A stretch of DNA of 64,000 bases from Symbiodinium kawagutii (lineage: Eukaryota; Sar; Dinophyceae; Suessiales; Symbiodiniaceae), in the NCBI GenBank assembly GCA_009767595.1, contig VSDK01010468.1, positions 16,868-80,867 of the forward strand, read 5' to 3'. The position numbers were made by a program, and so were the translations under genes. Shown in pieces: positions 15,601 to 20,965 of this stretch. Below the pieces are notes generated by a model, which worked only from the letters and a program-made list of their open reading frames with translations, had not been told where the DNA came from and did not search any database. Every line of letters starts with the position of its first letter. Position 1 is the stretch's first letter.

Positions 15601-16915
15601 AGATAAACCATTGTTCAACCATCCTTTCCCAACAAGATTATCATCAATCAACCAGTATCAACCATTCATCAACCATCCATCAACCATTCATCAACCGTTC
15701 ATCAACCGTTCATCAACCATCCATCAACCATTCATCAACCGTTCATCAACCGTTCATCAACCATCCATCAACCATTCATCAACCGTTCATCAACCGTTCA
15801 TCAACCATCCATCAACCATTCATCAACCGTTCATCAACCGTTCATCAACCGTTCATCAACCATTCACCAACCATTCATCAACCATTCATCAACCCCAACT
15901 GCCTTTCACTGCTGACCTTGCGCCCCGTTGCAGGTGGTCTCCTTGAGCGGCAACCCGTTGAAGGCGCTACGGCAAGCGCTGGTGGCCAAGGGCTGGGCCG
16001 CCGTGGCGCAACATCTGCGACAGGTGCAGGCGCTAGCGTCATGGGAAGATGGAGAGGGTGATGGTGGATGGTTTAGTCATAGTGGTTTGTAATGGTCAGC
16101 AAAGAAGGAATCAAACATTTTTGGTTAGTAATCATATATTCCAAGTTATCACTATAGCAACTACTGGTAGTAATCTGGTTGGTGGTTTCAAACATTTTTT
16201 ATTTTCCCTAGGAATGGTTAACAACTAGTGGTCAGTAGTGGTTGGTGATTAAGTAATAGTCATGGTGGTTAGTAATGGTCAGTAATAGTGATGGATTGGT
16301 TACTGGTGACTAACCACCCATACGGTCATGAGAGTGGTTAGTAATGGTTGGTGGTGATGCAGTGATGAAGCTAAACCATCGGTTCTGGGTTGATGTAGTG
16401 ATGTAGTGGTTGGTTGTGAAACATGTTTGATTTTCAGTGGTTGGTACTATGATTTTACTATTTATTACTAACGTTAATTTGAATATTTGGGTGATTTTGA
16501 TGTATCCAGTGGTAAGTATTTCGGGTTTGTGGTTTGATTGTCATGTTTCATTTTCGCAAGTGTATTATCAAATGATTGGTTGGGTGACTTGCGCATTTTT
16601 TGTTGAAACCACCAAGCAGAATAGTAAGGGAGGTGAGATTGATGATTAATAGTGAGTAATATTGGTTGATGATCAGCCATGATTGGTTAGTGATGGTAGG
16701 AAGGTTGATTGCTGAGTAGTAAGTGAGATTGATGATTGTTGAGAAATAGTGATGTGGTTGAATAATAGTGCTGATTGGTGAGTACTAGTGATAGTAAGAG
16801 AGTTGAGATTGATGATTAGTGGTTAGTAATAGTGGTTGATGATGGTTGTTGATCAGCCATGATTGGTGAGTAGTGGTGGTTAGTAATGGTGATGGTGGGA
16901 AGATGGTTGTTTGGT

Positions 16916-17003
<88 letters not shown>

Positions 17004-20000
17004 AGTGGTAGTAATAGTAGTAGGAGTAGTAGGAGTAGTAGTAGTAGTAGTAGTGGTGGTGGTGGTGGTGGTGGTGGTGGTGGTGGTGGTGGTTGAATCG
17101 ATGGTTGATTGATGGCTAGTCGGTGGTTGACAATGGTGGATTGGTCACTAATCATGGTGGATGTAAGTGGTGAGTTGATGGTTTAGTGGTTGAATCCATG
17201 GTTGATGGCGAGTCATACTTGGTGAAGAAGGATGACATCGGTGAATTAGTGACTAATTGATGAGTGGATGAGTACTTGATAGTTGAATTGCAGCGGCGTG
17301 ACTTCATGTTAGCAAATCGATCTAACAATTGCCACATGAACCATGTGTTACTAATCAATCTAATCATCACTTTCCATGGTTAACCAATATGGTGGTAGTT
17401 TCTGAAAATATGTACCCCAGAAGCATCCCGTATTAATCTGTGATTTTCAATAAACCAACCATGTTTTGCTTCCCCATGGCTTAAAGAAACCACCCTATAG
17501 GGACTGATGGTTAAGTGTTGCAAGACCCACAGGCACTCCATGGCTCCAGGCACCACCCCCAGCTCCGGCTTCTGAGAATGGGACGGCTTATCAGCAGCTA
17601 GGGCAGAACTGCAACGCTGGGAAGCTGGCGCACCAGTGATGGGCTTCAGAGTGGTTCACAGTTGAAGGTTAATTGAAAAGGTTAATTTTGCTTAAGAATG
17701 GCTCATGACTTCAGAATGGTTCTCCATGATACTGCAGGAGGGGCCAATACTGGTTCAGAATGGTTCATGATGCTTCATGGTGGTTATTCCTTTGGGGTTA
17801 AGAAATGTGATGGCGCCAGGATAGTCGTTAGCCACAATGTTCAGTGCCAGTGAACGATTTGGTTTGCCATCACCGTGGTAATGAAGGCTCAGTGTGAGTC
17901 ATGAAATGATGTTGATTCCTCTGGGGTTAACAATTGTCACGGGATGTCATGGGCACCATAATCATTACCAACTTTAGAGACAGAGACAAGCACTGAAACG
18001 CAAGTCGTTTTAGCTTGTTTGTATTTGATGCATCATCAGCACCCTGTCTTTTTCGTTGCAGTTTTTTCTCGAAGGTTGGGGACAACAAACCGACAAACAT
18101 ATAAATGAAACAACCGATTTGTTGGGATTTGGCTGGAGACTCACTCGCCAGAATGATTTAGTTGGTCTTCATGGCTATATCCCCCTAAATCTTTGCATGT
18201 GCAAGTGGGGCCACAGGGAGGTCTCTTTTTCCGGGGGAAGGGGATCAATTAGTGGGTCAATTCTCACTTGGAGATTACAGCTGGGAAATGTTGGAATCCA
18301 ACAATGATCCCATTGGTTTAATGATGTTTCTATTATTAGTCCTATTATTTACCAAGTCCTCTTATTAACCAATAAAAACCACTGATGTTTCTATAGAAGT
18401 CCTGTTATTGTTACTCATCCCCTTATAAAACCACTGATGTTTCTCTACAAAAATTCCCAACCAACGGGGGGTTTGATGAGTTTGCCAAGTCGTGAGCTCC
18501 CAGGCCGCCACCACCATTGCCAGTCGAGACGTCGACTCCGACGCCGCGGTCAACGGGCGCGGCTCCCCCGGAAGCGCAGGTGGCCAAGTTGCGCGAAGGC
18601 GCGGCAGGTAACGTTGGTTGTTGGTGGGTGGTTGTTGCCACTTGGTTGGTACAAGGTAGGGCCCAGGGATCTCGGCACTGAGATTAGTTCACTTGACTGG
18701 GTAACTACTACCAGTCATGGTAGATAGTTATAGTTCACTGGCGAATTGTAATCAAGTTGTACCGAAGTGCATCCTTTCATGTTTCGAAGTCCTCGCAAGT
18801 TGCGGGCTTAAAACTCATGGCCCGAAAGACCTCAAATGACAAGGCCTGCTGACGTTTGTCACTGCACATGTTTTTATTGAGCCAAGAGGCCGCAGGTATT
18901 TCTGGGGACAATCATTTAGCCGCAGTAAGAAGTCATGACATGGGGCTGTCCGGAGGATGGTCGTGAGTCGTGACAGCTCCACGGTCCAAGAGCAACTGTG
19001 AACGATTCCCAACTTGAAAACTACAATCTATATAATAATTAATCAGAATCAAGTGACTGTCAATGAACCATTAGTAGTTCCCCATCAATTAACCATCACT
19101 ACCAATCACTTGACCATCGCTCAACTACTTGGGGGTTTCTCGAAATAGGGGTGTACCCCAAAATCATCCAATATTAGCCATTTACCATAATCAACCAACC
19201 ATTTTGGGGTCCCATATTTTGAGAAACCACCATTACTGGACCATTTACCAGAAAGTTGCATCCCACTGTGCTCAACGACCAAATCCCCTATTTTTGTTGC
19301 TTATTATTCCCTATTATCAACCATGAACTGTCAAAGCTGTTAACCAATGATCAAACTGTCCAGCTTATTAAACTGTCCAGCTCATTAACAACCATTCATT
19401 GACCAGCTTATTAACCAACCAATGATCAAACTGTCCAGCGCAGGCGTTCAAGCCTTAGAGGAGAAGTTGGACGCACCTGGCATCAGCCGACAGCAGCAGT
19501 CTGTGCTGAGACTTGGTGATCGGTGGTTGGTTGGTGACTTCATGTGGGTGGTGTCATGGTTAAGGAATGAGTCATTGGTGGTTGATCCATGGTGAATTTT
19601 GATTTCTTAATGGTTTTGTAATGGTTGATGAAGGGTTGATTGATGGTTAATGGTGATTATGATGATTATGATGATTATGATGATGGTTTGGTGGATTGCA
19701 GTAGACATTGTGCTGTAATGGCGCTTATGATGTACTGCCACTAACAACTACAGGGGGTTATCACCATGCTGCTTGCAATGATTGTCATTCCGAAATGTGA
19801 ATTGCTGACTAACCAACATTACCACTAATAAACCATCACTTGAACCTTTGTTTAAACATTCATTAACCATCCACTAACCAGCACATAACCAACATTAACC
19901 ACCGATCAACCGTCACTTCAACTAAAATTAACCGCGAATTCACCAACATTAACCACCAATAAATCACCACTTAACCACTAAATAATCACTTAACCACTAA

Positions 20001-20188
20001 ATAACCGCTTAATCACCAATTTCGCCACCACTAACCAACCTTTATCCACTACTTAACCAACGATTTCCCAGCAAGACTTCCCAAGGACCCACAGCCTCCG
20101 CATGAAGCGGGCCGAGCTGCAGCGCGCCCTGCGGGAGTCGCAGCGTGTGAGCGATGTGGCAGCAGCCAATTTGGACGACGGCAGCTGA
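3..20188 (+). CDS. LRR protein gene, LRRC40-like, about 21 exons (5' end outside window)
   Basis: This is a spliced gene model with exons 3-89, 491-577, 1879-1931, 3189-3240, 3847-3932, 4753-4819, 5900-6005, 6542-6670, 7917-8046, 8941-9068, 10156-10213, 10670-10713, 11417-11517, 12452-12532, 13125-13234, 14581-14623, 15934-16023, 17550-17596, 18504-18607, 19444-about 19515 and about 20072-20188. Phases agree at the junctions, and the joins complete LRR consensus (LxxLxLxxNxLxxLP). Two 'GNPL..LR..L' caps, in the middle (6575) and near the end (15955), match what is known of LRRC40-type proteins, and the roughly 600 codons seen fit that family's size (about 600 aa). LRR arrays are protein-interaction scaffolds; no partner can be inferred. 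After the second cap come a Pro/Thr-rich linker and charged helices, then TGA. Donors are mixed GT, GC and GA. The N-terminus lies upstream of base 1. Some exon ends are ambiguous by a few nt. Confidence 0.72.
491..577 (+). CDS. Gene 1 exon, LRR
   Basis: It encodes EILDLGKNQLQALP followed by ...KLKRLD. The acceptor is GGAG|GAG and the donor GAC|GTGCCT. The ATG at 479 lies inside the upstream intron in this model, so it is not taken as the start. Confidence 0.65.
578..1878. other. Gene 1 intron
   Basis: No gene is seen on either strand. It holds unique AT-moderate sequence followed by a 20-bp minisatellite at 1388-1720. The short open frames at 1105-1563 are repeat-derived. Confidence 0.5.
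1388..1720 (+). repeat. Degenerate 20-bp minisatellite, about 17 copies
   Basis: The unit is close to GAAACGATGACAACTTCTAT, with point changes in most copies. It lies in an intron of gene 1. Confidence 0.85.
1879..1931 (+). CDS. Gene 1 exon, LRR
   Basis: It encodes VSQNCLRQLPDALHACG. The acceptor is CTCAG|GTG and the donor CA|GTTGCT. With its neighbours it reads LKRLD|VSQNCLRQLP and HACG(Q)|LRELLAAQNQL, keeping the LRR periodicity on both sides. Confidence 0.65.
1932..3188. other. Gene 1 intron with PAL-C copy
   Basis: It contains a full PAL-C palindrome (2310-2428), a PAL-D-like fragment near 2850-2895, and a tandem GTGGTTCCCC-type stretch near 3060-3145. No gene is seen. Confidence 0.5.
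2310..2428. mobile_element. PAL-C palindromic element (MITE-like)
   Basis: It starts ATATGGCTATGGGTCAATAT and ends TTTTGACCCATAGCCATAT, a terminal inverted repeat of about 18 bp. The same ends occur at 4887-5003 and 31053-31126. No coding capacity. Confidence 0.75.
3189..3240 (+). CDS. Gene 1 exon, LRR
   Basis: It encodes LRELLAAQNQLQCLDLR after CTCAG|G. The donor is probably CGC|GTCTCT. A GA donor nine bases earlier (TTG|GACCTC) would also keep frame. Confidence 0.6.
3597..3730 (+). repeat. (CAT/CAC)n microsatellite
   Basis: An imperfect CAT, CAC and CAA triplet run directly upstream of the exon at 3847. The apparent poly-Ser/poly-Ile/poly-Asp frames here come from the triplet run. Confidence 0.9.
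3847..3932 (+). CDS. Gene 1 exon, LRR
   Basis: It encodes DHPSLVSLDLSGNKLPELC and then ...LPLLDS. The acceptor is CCCAG|GAC. The GA donor CCCT|GACTCT joins to the next exon as LLDSLNVSNNALKKL, which restores the LRR consensus. Confidence 0.7.
4753..4819 (+). CDS. Gene 1 exon, LRR
   Basis: It encodes NVSNNALKKLEFKTPRLTVL and ends at a GA donor (GCT|GACACT). The junction reads LTVLVA|ESNKLRSFP, a complete LRR. The acceptor is TTCAG|G. Confidence 0.68.
4860..5034. mobile_element. PAL-C copy flanked by 32-bp direct duplication
   Basis: The palindrome at 4887-5003 lies between two near-identical 32-bp blocks, 4860-4891 and 5003-5034, with one mismatch. The left block overlaps the start of the element. 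This looks like an insertion with unusually long target duplication, or a local duplication. Confidence 0.65.
5440..5870 (+). repeat. CA-rich CCATCAAC repeats with a split PAL-A copy
   Basis: Repeated CCATCAACCAA words fill 5450-5570. PAL-A arms (GGTGGTTTCTCAAAACAGG at about 5630 and AAACCAACCATTTTT at about 5835) are separated by about 150 bp of extra sequence, suggesting an interrupted copy. Confidence 0.55.
5900..6005 (+). CDS. Gene 1 exon, LRR
   Basis: It encodes ESNKLRSFPNDILQFQQL and NTLDLSNNDLAHVPPEL, the clearest LRR pair in the window. The acceptor is CTCAG|GAG. The GC donor CTAG|GCGGGG is needed for phase with the exon at 6542. Confidence 0.8.
6542..6670 (+). CDS. Gene 1 exon, internal GNPL cap
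   Basis: It encodes LAPQLQRVALQGNPLRSLRP and then ELLRGNAEPLKKFLCTRL. The GNPL..LR..L..G....L..L pattern is the mid-protein cap known in LRRC40-like proteins. The acceptor is CCCAG|GC and the GC donor TCGG|GCGATG. Confidence 0.78.
7248..7345. mobile_element. PAL-A palindromic element
   Basis: The arms are GGGTGCTTCTCAAGATAG and CTGTCTTGAGAAACCACCC, with the characteristic AAACCAGCCATTTATGGGGG internal block. Confidence 0.6.
7917..8046 (+). CDS. Gene 1 exon, helical segment between LRR blocks
   Basis: It encodes a helix-forming stretch that includes LTTALRNAQSAASQLLLLEQ. The acceptor is CCCCAG|GC. The end is ambiguous between 8046 and 8049; both are GC donors in phase with the next exon. CA-rich intron sequence precedes it and GT-rich sequence follows. 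Confidence 0.6.
8260..8371. mobile_element. PAL-A palindromic element
   Basis: It carries GGTTGGTTTATTGCCATAAA and the arm CTATTTTGAGAAAGCACCA. It lies in reverse orientation relative to 7248-7345. Confidence 0.55.
8941..9068 (+). CDS. Gene 1 exon, LRR
   Basis: It encodes SLKLLDVSNNQLTAEALLPA and LADMEHLAALRAPKNRLGTEL. The acceptor is ACCAG|G and the GC donor AGGG|GCGGTG. A minus-strand frame over the same bases (8834-9262) is treated as a shadow. Confidence 0.78.
9152..9257. mobile_element. PAL-B palindromic element
   Basis: The left arm includes GGTGGTTTCAAACATG, the core TTTTATTTTCCCTAGTAATC, and the right arm TTGAAAGCACCAACCAGTT. The same layout recurs at 13552, 35613, 51071, 61857, 62595 and 63081. 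Confidence 0.65.
9570..9676. mobile_element. PAL-B palindromic element
   Basis: The arms are AACTATTAGTTGGCGGTTTG and GTGAAACCACCAAGCAG. It is diverged in the middle. Confidence 0.5.
9722..9828. mobile_element. PAL-A palindromic element
   Basis: It contains GGTTGGTTTATTGCCATA and ends with CTATTTTGAGAAACACCC. A truncated copy in the opposite orientation follows at 9929-10005. Confidence 0.55.
10156..10213 (+). CDS. Gene 1 exon, LRR
   Basis: It encodes ESAMESLMPRLLSLPGLQ. The acceptor is GCAG|GC. The GC donor CAAGA|GCTGCT joins to the next exon as LPGLQELDLSRNGLGHL, a complete LRR. Confidence 0.68.
10438..10570. mobile_element. PAL-D palindromic element
   Basis: The left arm ATACCCTCTGGTAAACTAAC is mirrored by GGTTAGTTTTACCGGAGGGT. 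A half copy lies at about 4494-4545 and another full copy at 62788-62916. Confidence 0.65.
10670..10713 (+). CDS. Gene 1 exon, 44-nt LRR microexon
   Basis: It encodes LDLSRNGLGHLAWQ. The acceptor is CCCAG|G and the GC donor CAAG|GCCGCG. The nine bases TGGCAAGGC at this donor recur exactly at the next acceptor. Confidence 0.7.
11417..11517 (+). CDS. Gene 1 exon, LRR
   Basis: It encodes VQPAGSLTFVDLSGNTLGET and then SIFDTLGACPILQ. The acceptor is GCAAG|GC. The GA donor CTGCAG|GAGCTG continues as LQELRLRHCALSSL in the next exon. CAGGAGCTG is present at both ends of the intron. Confidence 0.75.
11640..11960. other. AT-rich intron stretch
   Basis: ATATAT- and ACATGTA-rich sequence within the intron 11518-12451. 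No gene, palindrome arm or exon signal is seen. Confidence 0.5.
12452..12532 (+). CDS. Gene 1 exon, LRR
   Basis: It encodes ELRLRHCALSSLELVQQHGK and LMTLDLE. The acceptor is CTCCAG|GAG. The GC donor GGAG|GCCGCG gives LDLEENRLSTVP across the join, with exact LRR spacing. Confidence 0.72.
13125..13234 (+). CDS. Gene 1 exon, LRR
   Basis: It encodes ENRLSTVPSQLPQLLPKL and KTLLLANNDLRRALRELQ. The acceptor is TTCAG|GAG and the GT donor ACG|GTAGCA. Confidence 0.78.
13250..13400 (+). repeat. Degenerate GGGGTTATA repeats
   Basis: Tandem words of the type TAGGGGTTTTATA follow directly after the exon at 13125-13234. Similar arrays occur at 20230-20365 and 36685-36970. Confidence 0.65.
13552..13658. 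mobile_element. PAL-B palindromic element
   Basis: It begins GCAACTATTAGTTGGTGG and ends GGTTGAAACCACCAACCAG. Confidence 0.65.
14581..14623 (+). CDS. Gene 1 exon, 43-nt microexon
   Basis: It encodes STLPAEYGHWESLQ. It is needed for phase between 13234 and 15934 and supplies the LPxExGxxxxLQ half of an LRR whose second half is VVSLSGNPLKAL. The acceptor is ACCAG|GT and the donor TTGCAG|GTGAAG. Confidence 0.68.
14640..15330 (+). repeat. GT-rich 5' half of intron 14624-15933
   Basis: Dense words such as GGTTGATTAATGGTTGAT fill the first half of the intron. The second half (15340-15930) is CA-rich and carries their reverse complements. No gene is seen. Confidence 0.75.
15655..15898 (+). repeat. 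11-bp repeat (CATCAACCATT) with about 55-bp higher-order period
   Basis: Units alternate between CATCAACCATC, CATCAACCATT and CATCAACCGTT in a recurring five-unit order. It sits directly upstream of the exon at 15934. Confidence 0.85.
15934..16023 (+). CDS. Gene 1 exon, second GNPL cap
   Basis: Exactly 30 codons: VVSLSGNPLKALRQALVAKG and WAAVAQHLRQ. This is the C-terminal cap of the LRR array, parallel to the cap at 6542. The acceptor is TTGCAG|GTG and the donor CAG|GTGCAG. Confidence 0.78.
16915..17095 (+). repeat. (AGT)n followed by (GGT)n microsatellite
   Basis: About 30 AGT triplets, a mixed section, then about 15 GGT triplets. The poly-Ser, poly-Val and poly-Leu frames across it are artefacts. 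Confidence 0.93.
17388..17500. mobile_element. PAL-A palindromic element
   Basis: It starts ATATGGTGGTAGTTTCTG and ends GCTTAAAGAAACCACCCTAT, with ATAAACCAACCATG inside. Confidence 0.65.
17550..17596 (+). CDS. Gene 1 exon, Pro/Ala linker
   Basis: It encodes APPPAPASENGTAYQ. The acceptor is CTCCAG|GCA. The GC donor CA|GCTAGG is in phase with 18504; an alternative GC donor lies three bases earlier. There is no recognisable domain, so support rests on phase and AG|G. Confidence 0.45.
18504..18607 (+). CDS. Gene 1 exon, Pro/Thr-rich linker and start of helix
   Basis: It encodes PPPPLPVETSTPTPRSTGAA and then PPEAQVAKLREGAA. The acceptor is CCCAG|G and the donor GCAG|GTAACG. The codon split across the next junction reads G (AA|G|VQALEE). 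Confidence 0.62.
19131..19232. mobile_element. PAL-A palindromic element
   Basis: The arms GGGGGTTTCTCGAAATAGGG and ATATTTTGAGAAACCACC flank an ATCAACCAACCATTTTGGGG block. Confidence 0.7.
19444..19515 (+). CDS. Gene 1 exon, charged helix
   Basis: It encodes VQALEEKLDAPGISRQQQSV. The acceptor is GCGCAG|GC, in phase with the previous exon. The 3' end is ambiguous: TCT|GTGCTG, CTG A|GACTTG or CTTG|GTGATC each keep the same downstream frame with a suitable acceptor. Confidence 0.6.
20072..20188 (+). CDS. Gene 1 terminal exon with stop
   Basis: It encodes SLRMKRAELQRALRESQRV and then SDVAAANLDDGS, ending at TGA (20186-20188). CA-rich intron sequence precedes it. Its acceptor is CCCAG|CAA or CAAG|AC, one of the few not followed by G, so the start is uncertain by four bases. 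Confidence 0.55.
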   Translation, partial: QDFPRTHSLRMKRAELQRALRESQRVSDVAAANLDDGS

Positions 20189-20645
20189 AAACGACCAGGG
20201 CAGCGACCAGTGGCGGGGAGATTTCCGATTTTTTTAGGGGTTATATAGGGGTTACATAGGTGTTACATAGGGGGGTTATAGGAGTTATGTAGGGGTTATA
20301 CAGGGGTTTTATAAGGGCTTTATAGGGGTTATATAGGGGTTATATAGGGGTTATACAGCGGTTATGATTATGGGTAATGAATGATGAATGAAATGGCTGT
20401 GGGTCAAATTTTAGTAAGCAACTAATGGAGGATAACCACCAAGAAGAATAGGGAAATTTGAAATAAGCATATCCTTGATGATATTAGTCATTGATGAACA
20501 ACTATGGTTGCTGATTAATGAATGGCTAGCCACCATGATTCATGACGATTTGGTTGATAAACGAGTAGTAGTAGAGAACAGCCGAGAATAATGGTTCATG
20601 ATGATCAGCGTTGATTAAATCCCTATATTCTTGCTATTGTGATTA
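20189..20645. other. Intergenic region 3' of gene 1
   Basis: GGGGTTATATA-type repeats (20230-20365), a PAL-C-like fragment near 20398-20460, then AAATCCCTATATTCTTG at 20616, part of one unit of the minisatellite that resumes at 30350. No gene is seen. Confidence 0.6.
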
Positions 20646-20650
20646 TGTTA

Positions 20651-20939
20651 AAAAGATTGGCAAAAGACACAGCACGTAGCGCTCTTTTTATCTTGAGCCA
20701 AATATGTCCGGATGATCTATGACGTTTTGTCATGACCCTGTGCTGGACTACAGTGACAAGCAAACTGGATTCCCTCTAAGGACGTGCAATTGAATCATGC
20801 ATGTCAACCACTGTTTGTTATAGGAGCCGTAAGGCTACTCTATGATTTTGTGTGGGACTTGTGGCATTGAATTCATACCTCCATAGGAATGTTGGTGACA
20901 CATATAGCAAGTGGTAGGTTTTCCTGAATTTATTCTTCT
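20651..20939 (-). repeat. 3' LTR of the copia element
   Basis: 289 bp, identical to 30061-30349. Homology stops exactly at both ends (a/c before it, c/t after it). On the minus strand it starts AGAAGAATAAATTC and ends CCAATCTTTT. Confidence 0.95.
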
Positions 20940-20949
20940 CCCCCTTCTC
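20940..20949 (-). other. Polypurine tract
   Basis: On the minus strand GAGAAGGGGG directly abuts the 3' LTR. This is the expected primer site for plus-strand DNA synthesis. Confidence 0.8.
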
Positions 20950-20965
20950 ATGGTTCGGAGCTTGA

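Larger units (their letters stand above)
16040..17549. other. Gene 1 intron, GT-rich with microsatellite
   Basis: Words of the type TGGTTAGTAATGG, PAL-B fragments near 16170-16230 and 16395-16620, a triplet microsatellite and a PAL-A copy near the 3' end. No gene is seen. Confidence 0.55.
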
